Positions 41,320 through 51,259 of a DNA stretch of 64,000 bases are shown piece by piece. Each line of letters opens with the position of its first letter. The first letter of the stretch is position 1. The stretch spans positions 310,001 through 374,000 of the forward strand of contig JACKKF010000003.1 of the NCBI GenBank assembly GCA_020637555.1, written 5' to 3'. A model generated the notes under the pieces. That model did not search any database, was not told the origin of the DNA, and saw only the letters and a program-made list of their open reading frames with translations. The translations under genes were made by a program, and so were the position numbers. Source of the stretch: Rhodobacter sp. (lineage in GTDB: Bacteria > Pseudomonadota > Alphaproteobacteria > Rhodobacterales > Rhodobacteraceae).

Positions 41320-41954
41320 GTCCGGAAAATCCTCACATCCTGGGTTTCATGTTCCATGGCCGCAAGATCGCCCGCCAGCGCGGCGGTGGCCAGATCGTCG
41401 AGACCGGCGATCGCGGCACGCTCGGCGAGCGCGGCCAGCCGTGGCGCCAGACCGGCCAGCAGGCGCTGCCCCTCGGTCTGGCCCAGCGGGACATGGCGCA
41501 CGGCGACAAGCACCAGATTGCCGGCAAAGGCCTGCAGGAACAGCGCGATGACCGTTTGCGGCGGCAGGCCCAGCGGTTGCGCGGCCGCACCCAGCGCCAC
41601 GGGCAGGGGGCAGGCCGGAATGCTGCGGCCGGTGATGTCCGCGACGGTGCGCGCCAGCGCGGTGCCCTGATCCAGCGTTTCCGCCAGGCGTTCGGCCGAG
41701 GGCGCCAGCGCCCGCGCGATGGCGGCCAGATGGGCATGGTCGGCCCCGGGCCTCAGCGCCTGTGCCAGCAGCACGGCGTCCTGCCAGCCCGCGCCATGGC
41801 GCAGGATGTCCGTCAGCCAGTCCGACAGCGTGGCGGCATCCGTCACCTCGTTTCGGGCGATCACCCGCTCGAGCCCGTGCGAATAGGCGAAACCGCCGGT
41901 GGGAAACGCCGGCGACAGCCATTGCGTGAGCGCGAGCAGCGCAAGGTCAGTCAT
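41316..41954 (-). CDS. ureF: Urease accessory protein UreF
   Basis: Forms the UreDFG complex that activates apo-urease. The 212-aa all-alpha protein has 'LTQWLSPAFPTGGFAYSHGLERVI' (the UreF signature), and 'LFLQAFAGNLVLVAVRHVPLGQTEGQRLL' near the C-terminus. It overlaps ureG (4 bp) and the preceding yrhK-like gene (8 bp), so translation is coupled. Confidence 0.94.
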   Translation of the reverse strand: MTDLALLALTQWLSPAFPTGGFAYSHGLERVIARNEVTDAATLSDWLTDILRHGAGWQDAVLLAQALRPGADHAHLAAIARALAPSAERLAETLDQGTALARTVADITGRSIPACPLPVALGAAAQPLGLPPQTVIALFLQAFAGNLVLVAVRHVPLGQTEGQRLLAGLAPRLAALAERAAIAGLDDLATAALAGDLAAMEHETQDVRIFRT

Positions 41955-42228
41955 CGAGACGCTCGGCCACTTGCGCGTCCTTGCCGATCGAGACCAGCTT
42001 GATCTCGCGGGCCAGCCGGATCGTCGGTTTCAGTCCGAAGAACAGCGAGCCGATGATGAACAGCCAGGTCGCGGCATAGGTGGTGGCGGGACTGAGAAAC
42101 AGGATCGAGCCCACCACGAACAGCCCCGCCGCGCTGAAGTCCACAAAGGTATAGGCGATCTCGTAGGCCGCCCAGATCCGGGCGTGTCGCGCCGAGCGGG
42201 TCTTGTTCTCCGGGTGGAACAGGGTCAT
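41947..42228 (-). CDS. YrhK-domain small membrane protein
   Basis: A 93-aa protein with two hydrophobic segments ('FSAAGLFVVGSILFLSPATT' and 'WLFIIGSLFFGLKPTIRLA'), the YrhK-like arrangement, and charged ends. GGAGG precedes the ATG at 42228 by 7 bases, and this ATG overlaps the frame-corrected ureE stop (ATGA). Its place between ureE and ureF suggests a role tied to urease, perhaps at the membrane, but none is established. Confidence 0.8.
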   Translation of the reverse strand: MTLFHPENKTRSARHARIWAAYEIAYTFVDFSAAGLFVVGSILFLSPATTYAATWLFIIGSLFFGLKPTIRLAREIKLVSIGKDAQVAERLDD

Positions 42229-42811
42229 GTGTCGTCCTCCTCGTCGCTGTGGGCGTGCGATCCGTGATGATGCACATGGCCCGCATGGGTTCCGGCGCGT
42301 GATGCCCGTGATCGTGCCCGTGCCCGTGCCCGTGCCCGTGATCATGCCCGTGCCCATCATCGTGCCCGTGATCATGACCCATCGTGCGACCCGTGCCATA
42401 GGCGCCGCTTTCGGGGGTAAAGGGTTCCCGTGCCCGGGCGATTCCGGCCCCCAGACCGCGCAGCATCCGTTCCAGAACCGGATCGTCGCGGATCAGCAGG
42501 CGCCCGGGTTCGATCTGGCAGGGCGTGTGCCGATTGCCGATGTGCCAGCACAGGCGCGGCAGATCGCCCGTGACCACCAGGACCTCCTCCTGGGCGGGAA
42601 CGATGGCGATGGTGGTGCCGTCCTCCAGTTCGAAACCCCAGACGGCATCCAGATTCGTGACCGAGGGCAGGTCCACCAGGAACCCGACATCGGTTTCGGT
42701 CACCAGCCGCTTTCGGCGCATCAGGCGCTCGTCATAGGTCAGGACCACGCGGTCGTCGATGCGCGTGGGAGCCTGCGACAAAAGCCGGGAAACAGGGGGA
42801 AAATCGGTCAT
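42225..42811 (-). CDS. ureE: Urease accessory protein UreE, His-rich tail interrupted by a frameshift
   Basis: Nickel metallochaperone. The N-terminal and central domains are intact ('DDRVVLTYDERLMRRKRLVTETDVGFLVDLP', 'IGNRHTPCQIEPGRLLIRDDPVLERML'), followed by a His-Gly-Asp repeat tail ('GHDHGHDDGHGHDHGHGHG'). Around 42294-42295 one base appears missing. As read, the frame runs on through the neighbouring genes to 41951. In the next frame the tail continues 'GTHAGHVHHHGSHAHSDEEDDT' and stops exactly at the yrhK-like start. About 195 aa if corrected. Coordinates here are the frame-corrected ones. Confidence 0.88.
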
Positions 42812-42885
42812 GGTCGGGTCCTGTGATACGGAATGTTAACCCTCGCAGAGGCAGACTGCGCCTGCAAGAGATGCAGGAGAGTCCC

Positions 42886-43209
42886 ATGGCACCGCTGCCC
42901 GCCGCGGATGAACTGGCCGTGATCCGCGCACAGATCGACCGGCTGCGTCGGCGCGAGCGGGCGCTGTGTGCGGCGCTGACCGAGGGGCCCGCCACCGCGC
43001 GGCAGGGCAAGGTCGCGCGCGTCGAGGTTGTGGAACGGCTTTTGCGGGTGTTCGATCATCGGTTGCTGCCTGAGGCCGTGCGCCAGGACCCCGATTTCTG
43101 GCGCACCCGCCGCCATGTCGAGGTTCGCTGCCTGCCGTTGCGCGATGGGCTGTCTGCCGGTTTCCCCCCGCTGCCGGCGCATGAAACACCCGGACTGCCC
43201 CTGCAATAA
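42886..43209 (+). CDS. Small conserved-looking hypothetical protein inside the urease cluster
   Basis: A 107-aa protein on the opposite strand from the ure genes, divergent from ureE. AGGAGA lies 5 bases before its ATG. It starts with a coiled-coil-like helix ('ADELAVIRAQIDRLRRRERALCAALTEG') and has a basic middle. No family recognised and no membrane segments. The good ribosome site supports it as real. Confidence 0.55.
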   Translation: MAPLPAADELAVIRAQIDRLRRRERALCAALTEGPATARQGKVARVEVVERLLRVFDHRLLPEAVRQDPDFWRTRRHVEVRCLPLRDGLSAGFPPLPAHETPGLPLQ

Positions 43210-43786
43210 GGCGGCCGGCGCGATCCGCGCCCGCGCCGCGCCTGTCCAGGCGCCAGGCCACGCGGGCACCTGCGCTGCGTTTTGGGGGTGGATCGGTCGG
43301 GGCGCCGGGTTGCCCGCCGGCAAGGGGGCCTTGGTGACCCGTGGTGCCGGTCTGGCCGGGCCGCAGCCCACAGGCCCGGGCCGAGGGCGCCGGTCGCGCA
43401 TGGCGTCGCCGATGATCGGGGCGTGTGTGCAGCGCCGCCGCCGGCGCGGGCCAACCGATCCCGGCGGCACGCGCGCCCTCTCGGCGCCCTTGGCCGGTTT
43501 GCGTGCGCATAGCGGCGCGTGCATGAAGGGCGCGTGGCGTCGGGGGCAGTGCTGCTGCGGGAATGGGGCCGGAATGCCGCGCAAGATCCTGTCATGCCTC
43601 CCTGGAACGCAAAGATGGAATACGCGGGTCGACCTTGGAACACGTGCCACGGCCGAACTCGGGCCACGGCCGAACCCGGGCCGAGGTTCAGGCACGGGCT
43701 GCCGTCCGGACACGGGGCCGGCGTCTGGCTGCCCTGCATCCGGACCGGTGCGGCCCGCGTGGCCGGCCGCCCCTGCATTCCCGGCC
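43210..43786. other. 577-bp GC-rich gap between ureC and the divergent hypothetical gene
   Basis: No gene is supported. Long open frames on both strands are high-GC artefacts with no motifs. The only structure seen is a 17-bp imperfect tandem repeat (GCCACGGCCGAAC-TCGG / -CCGG, 43646-43679). It separates ureDA-ureJ-ureBC from ureE-ureFG, so the second half may need its own promoter. Confidence 0.5.
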
Positions 43787-45495
<1,709 letters not shown>

Positions 45496-45801
45496 TCAGA
45501 GATCTCCCATGACCTGACCGTTGAAGCCGAAAACCCGCCGCGCGCCGCCCAGCGGGACCAGACGCACGCTGCGGGTCTGACCGGGTTCGAAGCGGACGGC
45601 GGTGCCGGCCGGTATGTCCAGTCTGAGGCCCCGCGCCGCGGCCCGGTCAAAGCTGAGGCCCGGGTTCGCCTCGGCGAAATGATAGTGCGAGCCAACCTGC
45701 ACGGGCCTGTCGCCGGTGTTGGCGACGGTCAGTTCCGTGACGGGGGCGCCCGCGTTGAGGGTGATATCGCCCGCGGCCGGGATGATTTCGCCGGGGATCA
45801 T
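45496..45801 (-). CDS. ureB: Urease beta subunit UreB
   Basis: Structural beta subunit, 101 aa: begins 'MIPGEIIPAAGDITLNAG' and has 'VANTGDRPVQVGSHYHFAEANPGLSFDR' and 'GTAVRFEPGQTRSVRLV'. Stop and ureC start abut. Separate ureA, ureB and ureC genes are usual for Proteobacteria (three-subunit urease). Confidence 0.96.
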   Translation of the reverse strand: MIPGEIIPAAGDITLNAGAPVTELTVANTGDRPVQVGSHYHFAEANPGLSFDRAAARGLRLDIPAGTAVRFEPGQTRSVRLVPLGGARRVFGFNGQVMGDL

Positions 45802-45802
45802 C

Positions 45803-46360
45803 TCAGACCACCGCCGCCAGCGCGAGGCCCGCCGCGGCCGCCGCGCCGCCCAGCCCCCGCAGCGCCAGCGCGGGCAGCCCGCGAGCCAGCCCGATCCCGG
45901 CCAGATGCAGCGCCGCGGTGGTCAGCGCGAACCCGGCCGCATAGAGCATCAGGCCCGTCTGCGGCCCCTCGGCGCCGTGTGCCCAGCCATGCGCCGCGCC
46001 AAAGACCGCGATCAACGGCAGCGCCGCCGTCAGCGGCACCCGCGCGGCCAGCGCGACCAGCGCGCCCAGCAGCATGACCGAGGCCAGGATCATCGGCTCG
46101 ACCGCCGGGAACCCCACCCCGGCCGCGCCCATCGCGCCGCCCGCCAGCATCGCCAGGACGAAGCTCACGGGCATCGCCCACAGCGCCCGCCCGCCCGTCT
46201 GCGCCGCCAGCAGCCCGACCGCCAGCATCGCCAGCACATGGTCCGCGCCGCGGATCGGATGGGCCAGACCGCTCAGCATGGTGCCGCTGTCATGGAGCCC
46301 GTGAGCCAGCGCCACCGAAGGCAGGGCAAGCAGGGCGAGGGCAAGGGGGAGTGTGCGCAT
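45803..46360 (-). CDS. ureJ: HupE/UreJ family protein, likely nickel permease or urease accessory
   Basis: A 185-aa membrane protein with a signal-like start ('LALALLALPSVALAHGLHDSG'), then about six helices. The HupE/UreJ signature 'HPIRGADHVLAMLAVGLLAAQTGG' with conserved His and Asp is present, and 'FGAAHGWAHGAEGP' lies near the fourth helix. Relatives are proposed to import nickel. Placement between ureA and ureB supports a urease link; transport activity is inferred. Confidence 0.88.
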   Translation of the reverse strand: MRTLPLALALLALPSVALAHGLHDSGTMLSGLAHPIRGADHVLAMLAVGLLAAQTGGRALWAMPVSFVLAMLAGGAMGAAGVGFPAVEPMILASVMLLGALVALAARVPLTAALPLIAVFGAAHGWAHGAEGPQTGLMLYAAGFALTTAALHLAGIGLARGLPALALRGLGGAAAAAGLALAAVV

Positions 46361-46369
46361 GGGGACCTC

Positions 46370-46672
46370 TCAGCGGATCGGGTGGTGAACGGTGACGAGC
46401 TTGGTGCCGTCGGGAAAGGTGGCCTCGACCTGCACCGAGGGGATCATTTCGGCGATGCCCTCCATGCATTGCGCGCGGGTGACGACATGGGCGCCCGCCT
46501 CCATCAGATCGGCGACCGAACGGCCGTCGCGTGCGCCTTCGACCACGAAATCGGTGATGAGCGCGACGGCTTCCGGGTGGTTCAGCCTGACGCCACGCGC
46601 CAGACGGCCGCGCGCAACCATCGCGGCCAGACTGACCAGAAGCTTGTCCTTTTCGCGGGGTGTCAGGTTCAT
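46370..46672 (-). CDS. ureA: Urease gamma subunit UreA
   Basis: Structural gamma subunit, 100 aa: 'MNLTPREKDKLLVSLAAMVARGRLARGVRLNHPEAVALITDF' and 'VQVEATFPDGTKLVTVHHPI' are textbook UreA. Preceded by ureD, followed by the ureJ-like gene. Confidence 0.97.
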   Translation of the reverse strand: MNLTPREKDKLLVSLAAMVARGRLARGVRLNHPEAVALITDFVVEGARDGRSVADLMEAGAHVVTRAQCMEGIAEMIPSVQVEATFPDGTKLVTVHHPIR

Positions 46673-46681
46673 TCCAGTCTC

Positions 46682-47464
46682 CTAGATCTGCCAGACGCGG
46701 GGCAGGGGGCGGTCGCGCAGCACGGCCAGAACGCGGGCGATCTGGCGGCGCAGGGGCCATCCATCGGCGGCCAGCAGCCGCAGTGTGAGTTTTCCGTCAA
46801 AACCGGACGCCGCGCCGCGCACGCCCGGTTCGTCCAGCACCTGACGAACCGGGGCCAGCGCGTCCTCGGCGCCTTGGGCCACCAGCGCGAGCGAGGCGAA
46901 CGCGCGTTCGCCCCGCAGGGTGGCCGGTCCGCCCAGCGTTTCGGGCGACAGGTGCAAGGGTTCCAGCAACAGCGGCGTGCCGGCGCGCAGGATTTCGCGC
47001 CGATCCCGGAAATCAAGGGCCGACAGGGTTTCCCCCATCGCCGCGCGCCCCAGCACGACAGCCTCCAGCACCAGGACCTCGGCCTCGGGGGCCAGGGCGA
47101 TGCGGGTCCTGCGATGCAGGGCGCAGCGGTCGAACAGGATCGTTTCCTGGGGCAGCCAGTCCAGCCGCCCCTGGCCGATCGACAGATTGACCGTGACCCG
47201 CGCGATCCCGTCCGCGGCACGATAGGCGCGCTCGGCGGTCTGGGTGGTTGCCGTGATCGCGGCGTCGCTGTCCAGCCGATAGTCCAGCCGATCGCCCCCC
47301 GTCAGCCCGCCCGAGGTGTTCAGAAAGACGACCTCGCCCGGCAGACAGATCGCCTTGGCCGATCCGGCGGTGTAGAGCCGCTGCACCCGCCCCCCGACGA
47401 GGGCGACCTCGGCAGAGCCGCGGGTGCGCTGATGCGCGGGCGCAAGGGGGGCTGAGGCATTCAT
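46682..47464 (-). CDS. ureD: Urease accessory protein UreD
   Basis: Scaffold protein that binds apo-urease and channels nickel together with UreF and UreG. About 260 aa, containing 'VFLNTSGGLTGGDRLDYRL', 'ITATTQTAERAYRA' and 'WLPQETILFDRCALHRRTRI', typical of UreD/UreH. The start is taken at ATG 47464; ribosome site weak. First gene of the urease run. The 229-bp region shared with the divergent HAD gene probably holds its promoter. Confidence 0.93.
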   Translation of the reverse strand: MNASAPLAPAHQRTRGSAEVALVGGRVQRLYTAGSAKAICLPGEVVFLNTSGGLTGGDRLDYRLDSDAAITATTQTAERAYRAADGIARVTVNLSIGQGRLDWLPQETILFDRCALHRRTRIALAPEAEVLVLEAVVLGRAAMGETLSALDFRDRREILRAGTPLLLEPLHLSPETLGGPATLRGERAFASLALVAQGAEDALAPVRQVLDEPGVRGAASGFDGKLTLRLLAADGWPLRRQIARVLAVLRDRPLPRVWQI

Positions 47465-47693
47465 GGCCCACAGGAAGCGCCCCGCACGCGCCGAGACAAG
47501 AGACGCCGCAAGGCCAGCCCCCGGGGCGGCGCCGGCCGTCGCCGGAAACGGCGAAAAAAGCGGCAAGCCGCACAAGAAACGGGCGGAATGTGAAACATGC
47601 GCGGTGGCTCCGGCGCCGTTCGGCCGCAGAAGGTGCTTTCGCGCGGCGGCATGATTTGCCAGCATGGCATCGCCCTGACGAACCGAGTCCCCG

Positions 47694-48572
47694 ATGCAGC
47701 CGAATGCCCGATGGGCCTTTGCCCGATACCGCGCCATTGCCCATCATCTGCCCCGGGCCGCGCGGGGTTTTCCCCCGTTCAGCTACCGGATCCCCGATCT
47801 GACCGGTGTGATCGCGCGCTATGACGGTTTCATCCTCGATGCGTTCGGGGTGCTCAATGTGGGCGACGGGGTCCTGGCCCGCGCGGTCGAACGGGTGCAA
47901 CAGATGCGCGCGGCGGGCAAGCGGGTGGTGGTGCTGACGAATGGCGCGGCGGCAACGCGCGAACAGGCGCTGGAGAAATACCGCCGCTGGGGCTTTGATT
48001 TCAGCGACGGCGACGTCATCGCCAGCCGCGACCTGGCCGCGGCCGCGCTGGCGGGGCGCGGTGGGCGCTGGGCAGCGATCGCGCCCGCAGGGGCAGGGTT
48101 CGACGATCTGCCCGGCGATGTGCGCGCCCTGGACGATGCGCTGCTGGAGCGCGCAGACGGGTTTCTGTTTCTGGGATCGCAGGGGTGGGATGACCGCAGG
48201 CAGGCGGCGCTGGTGGCGGCGCTGACAGCCCGACCGCGCCCGGTGATCTGCGCCAATCCCGATATCGTCGCCCCGCGCGAGGCGGGCTTCACCTGGGAGC
48301 CTGGGCACTATGCCTTTGCGCTGCCGGTCCCCGTGGAGTTCCATGGCAAGCCCTTCGGCGGCGCGTTCGAGGCGGCCTTGCGCGCGCTGGATCTGCCCGC
48401 GAACCGGGTGGCGATGGTCGGCGATACCCTGCACACCGATATTCTGGGCGGCCGTGCGGCCGGGTGCTTCACCGTGCTGGTGGCCGGCCACGGGTTTTTC
48501 GCCGGGCAGACCCCGCAGCCCTATATCGACGCAACCGGGCTGGTGCCCGACTTCATCGCGGATGAGACCTGA
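47694..48572 (+). CDS. HAD-superfamily hydrolase, subfamily IIA
   Basis: A 292-aa HAD-IIA phosphatase (TIGR01459-like). Motif I reads 'YDGFILDAFGVLNVG'; motif II 'VVVLTNGAA'; the C2 cap sits in the middle; motif IV 'VAMVGDTLHTDILGG' has the metal-binding Asp. Substrate unknown; related enzymes act on sugar or nucleotide phosphates. The N-terminal 35 residues are variable in this family, so the exact start (47694) is uncertain. Confidence 0.82.
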   Translation: MQPNARWAFARYRAIAHHLPRAARGFPPFSYRIPDLTGVIARYDGFILDAFGVLNVGDGVLARAVERVQQMRAAGKRVVVLTNGAAATREQALEKYRRWGFDFSDGDVIASRDLAAAALAGRGGRWAAIAPAGAGFDDLPGDVRALDDALLERADGFLFLGSQGWDDRRQAALVAALTARPRPVICANPDIVAPREAGFTWEPGHYAFALPVPVEFHGKPFGGAFEAALRALDLPANRVAMVGDTLHTDILGGRAAGCFTVLVAGHGFFAGQTPQPYIDATGLVPDFIADET

Positions 48573-48573
48573 C

Positions 48574-49023
48574 ATGCCCCACAAGGCGCTGAAACCCGGC
48601 GAGATCACCACCGACGTGCCCCTGGGCCAGGATGCGACACTGGGCTTCATCGGCCATGTCGAGACGCCCTGGAAACGGTTGCAGGACTGCCCCAAGCGCG
48701 CGCCCCTGGATGGACCGGACAGCACTGTCGTGCTGACCCCGCCCTGGGACCGCGCGCTCGAGGGGATCGAACGGTTCGACCATCTCGACCTGTTCCTGTG
48801 GTTCCATCGGGCGCGGCGCGATCTTCTGGTGATCGACCCGTCGCATGGCGGTGGATTGCGCGGGGTCTTTGCCCTGCGCTCGCCGGTGCGGCCCAATCCC
48901 GTCGCGGTGACGACGGTGGCGCTGGTGGCCCGTCAGGGCAACCGTCTGATCGTGCGCGGTCTCGAGGCCCTCGATGGCACGCCCCTGATCGACATCAAGC
49001 CGGGACGCTGCCCGAATGCCTGA
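48574..49023 (+). CDS. trmO: TrmO/TsaA-type tRNA methyltransferase
   Basis: SAM-dependent enzyme expected to N6-methylate t6A37 in tRNA-Thr. The 149-aa protein has the TsaA/UPF0066 signature 'LRGVFALRSPVRPNPVAVTTVALV', 'FDHLDLFLWFHRA' and 'LIDIKPGRCPNA'. It is shorter than E. coli TrmO because it lacks the C-terminal extension, common in Alphaproteobacteria. Start ATG 48574, one base after the HAD stop; its stop abuts the convergent transporter gene. Confidence 0.85.
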   Translation: MPHKALKPGEITTDVPLGQDATLGFIGHVETPWKRLQDCPKRAPLDGPDSTVVLTPPWDRALEGIERFDHLDLFLWFHRARRDLLVIDPSHGGGLRGVFALRSPVRPNPVAVTTVALVARQGNRLIVRGLEALDGTPLIDIKPGRCPNA

Positions 49024-50550
49024 TCACTCGGCCGTCGGGGCAGGGCGGGTGTGGCGGCCCAGGGGGATTTCCTTCAGCACCAGCGAGAACAGCACCCCCA
49101 GCACCGCCAGCGCGGCAACCACCCAGTAGATCGGCGCGATGGCATCGACGACATGGCCGGCGATCATGGCGCGGGCCTCGGGCGGCATGTGGGCGATCGC
49201 CTGCGGGCCCATCTCGGCCGAGACGGGCATCCCGCCGAATCCCGCCGACAGCCGCGCCGTCATCATCGCACCGAACACCGCGACCGCCAGCGAGCCGCCG
49301 ATCTGGCGGAACATCACGCCCGAGGCCGTCGCCGTGCCCAGGATCTTGCGCGGAACGGCGTTCTGCACCGCCGTGGTCAGCACAGGGAAACACAACCCCA
49401 TGCCAAAGCCGAACACGACGATCATGCCCGAGAACAGCCAGCTCGACGTGTCGGCCGAAATCTGCGCCAGCATCACCGCGCCGATGGCGACAATGGCCAT
49501 CCCTGCCAGCGGCAGCGCCCGGTAACGGCCCGTGTTGCGCATGTAGCGGCCGGCAACGGTCGTCGCGGCGATGATCCCCACCGTCATCGGCGCCAGCAGC
49601 AGGCCCGAGATCATCGGCGTGACCCCGCGCGCGATCTGCAGATAGATCGGCAGGAAGGTGACGGCCCCCAGCATCGCCGCCCCGGTCAGCATCGACAGGG
49701 CCGAGGTGTTGCGAAACACGTTCTCGCGGAACAGCTCAAGCGGCAGGATCGGCTCTGCCGCGCGCTTTTCGATGGCGACAAAGGCCAGCAGCGACAGCGC
49801 CGCCACGCCGGCCAGGCCATAGGATTCCACCGAGGCCCAGTCAAAGCTGCGTCCGCCCAGGGCGGTCAGCAGCGTCAGCGACGCCAGCGAGACCGACAGC
49901 ATCGCCGCGCCCGCCCAGTCGATCCGGTGTTTGTGGGTGACGACATGCGCCGGAAAGCTGGCCGCAAATCCGATCACCGCCAGAATCCCCAGCGGGACGT
50001 TGATCAGGAAGATCCAGTGCCAGCTGAACTGTTCGACGAACCAGCCGCCAATCAACGGCCCGATCATCGACGAGACGGAAAAGACCGCCGCGAACATGCC
50101 CTGCACCTTGCCGCGCTCGGCGGCCGACAGCACATCGCCCACCACCGACAGCGCCAGCACGAACAGACCGCCGCCGCCCAGCCCTGCAACCGCGCGGGCG
50201 ATGATGAGGAACGCCATGCTGTTCGAGATGCCGCACAGCAATGACCCCAGCAGGAACAGACCGACCGACACGAACACCATGGCCCGGCGGCCATACAGGT
50301 CGCCGAGCTTGCCATACAGCGGTGCCGCGACCGTCGAGGCCAGGATATACGCTGTCACCACCCACGACAGGTGTTCGATGCCGCCGAGGTCGGCCACGAT
50401 CGTCGGCAGCGCGGTCGACACCACCGTCTGGTCCAGCGCCGCCAGCAACAGCAGCGTTGCGACCGAGGCGATGACCAGCCGCACCGACCCGTTGTGGACG
50501 GGGTGGTCGGGCTCGGACGGGGCGGTGGCGGGCGGAGTGGGCGTTGCCAT
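49024..50550 (-). CDS. DHA2-family (EmrB/QacA) drug:proton antiporter
   Basis: A 508-aa MFS exporter with about 14 membrane helices. 'LLLLAALDQTVVSTALPTIVADLGG' (helix 1 with motif D1), 'GKLGDLYGRRAMV' (motif A), 'ARAVAGLGGGGLFVLA' (motif B) and 'FSVSSMIGPLIGGWF' (motif C, antiporter signature) are all present. GAGGAG precedes the ATG at 50550. Substrates cannot be predicted. The NsrR-type gene lies upstream on the same strand. Confidence 0.92.
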   Translation of the reverse strand: MATPTPPATAPSEPDHPVHNGSVRLVIASVATLLLLAALDQTVVSTALPTIVADLGGIEHLSWVVTAYILASTVAAPLYGKLGDLYGRRAMVFVSVGLFLLGSLLCGISNSMAFLIIARAVAGLGGGGLFVLALSVVGDVLSAAERGKVQGMFAAVFSVSSMIGPLIGGWFVEQFSWHWIFLINVPLGILAVIGFAASFPAHVVTHKHRIDWAGAAMLSVSLASLTLLTALGGRSFDWASVESYGLAGVAALSLLAFVAIEKRAAEPILPLELFRENVFRNTSALSMLTGAAMLGAVTFLPIYLQIARGVTPMISGLLLAPMTVGIIAATTVAGRYMRNTGRYRALPLAGMAIVAIGAVMLAQISADTSSWLFSGMIVVFGFGMGLCFPVLTTAVQNAVPRKILGTATASGVMFRQIGGSLAVAVFGAMMTARLSAGFGGMPVSAEMGPQAIAHMPPEARAMIAGHVVDAIAPIYWVVAALAVLGVLFSLVLKEIPLGRHTRPAPTAE

Positions 50551-50699
50551 GGGGACTCCTCGGTTCATGCAGAGGGAGACCGGCGCGCGCTGCGGGCCGG
50601 GACGCGCAGACATAGTCCCGCTTGCCCCGCCGGATCAAGAGGAGCCGATAACTTAATTTGTGAAATACTGATGACGCGGCGTCGGTCCGCCGCCCGGCC

Positions 50700-51164
50700 T
50701 CAGCCTTGCCGCGCGGTGCCGGCTGGCTCGGCCTCGGGCGCAAAGATCTGCGCCAGCCCCGTGTTGTCCTGGACCAGATCCCGCACCGTATACCGATCCA
50801 GCGTGGCGTAGAAGGCCCGCAAGGCCTCGCCCAGCATCCCCTTCAGGCGGCAGTCCAGGCAAAGCGGGCAGGTGTTGCGGTCCGCGTCCATGCATTCGGC
50901 AAAGGGCAGGTCGGCCTCGAACAGACGCACCACGGTTCCGACGCCGATGGTCTCGGCCGGTTTGGCCAGCGCGATGCCGCCGCCACGCCCGCGCGAGGTG
51001 TGCAGGAACCCCGCGCCTTCGAGCTGGTTCACGACCTGCGCGACATGATGGAACGACGCATTGCACGCCCGCGCCACATCGGCGGTGCGCAGGCTGTCCG
51101 GCGCACGCACCGCGCAATGCATCAGCGTTCGCATCGCCAGGTTGGTTCGCAAGGTCAACCGCAT
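50700..51164 (-). CDS. nsrR: Rrf2-family regulator, NsrR type
   Basis: A 154-aa winged-helix repressor. 'LRTNLAMRTLMHCAVRAPDSLRTADVARACNASFHHVAQVVNQLEGAGFL' is the Rrf2 DNA-binding domain. The cluster-binding region 'FAECMDADRNTCPLCLDCRLKGML' has Cys91, Cys99 and Cys105 at NsrR spacing, with an extra Cys102. NsrR senses nitric oxide through its Fe-S cluster. A short inverted repeat lies 40-59 bp upstream of the start. No obvious NO-detoxifying target lies in the window. Confidence 0.87.
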   Translation of the reverse strand: MRLTLRTNLAMRTLMHCAVRAPDSLRTADVARACNASFHHVAQVVNQLEGAGFLHTSRGRGGGIALAKPAETIGVGTVVRLFEADLPFAECMDADRNTCPLCLDCRLKGMLGEALRAFYATLDRYTVRDLVQDNTGLAQIFAPEAEPAGTARQG

Positions 51165-51203
51165 CGGTTCAGGGGGTCCTTCGGGTGTCGGGATTCGCAC
51201 GCT

Positions 51204-51223
51204 GTGTCACGGATGTGTGACAC
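51204..51223 (-). promoter_or_regulatory. Inverted repeat upstream of nsrR-like gene
   Basis: GTGTCA-N8-TGACAC, perfect 6-bp arms, followed by a second element CCATGG-TT-CCATGG (51223-51236). Position suggests autoregulation. It does not obviously match the AT-rich NsrR consensus, so the binder is uncertain. Confidence 0.4.
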
Positions 51224-51259
51224 CATGGTTCCATGGCGACAAGCGCGCCTTGATTCAGA

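Noticed and set aside
43646..43679. 17-bp tandem repeat as a CRISPR or plasmid iteron
   Set aside because: Only two imperfect copies, no spacers and no associated genes.
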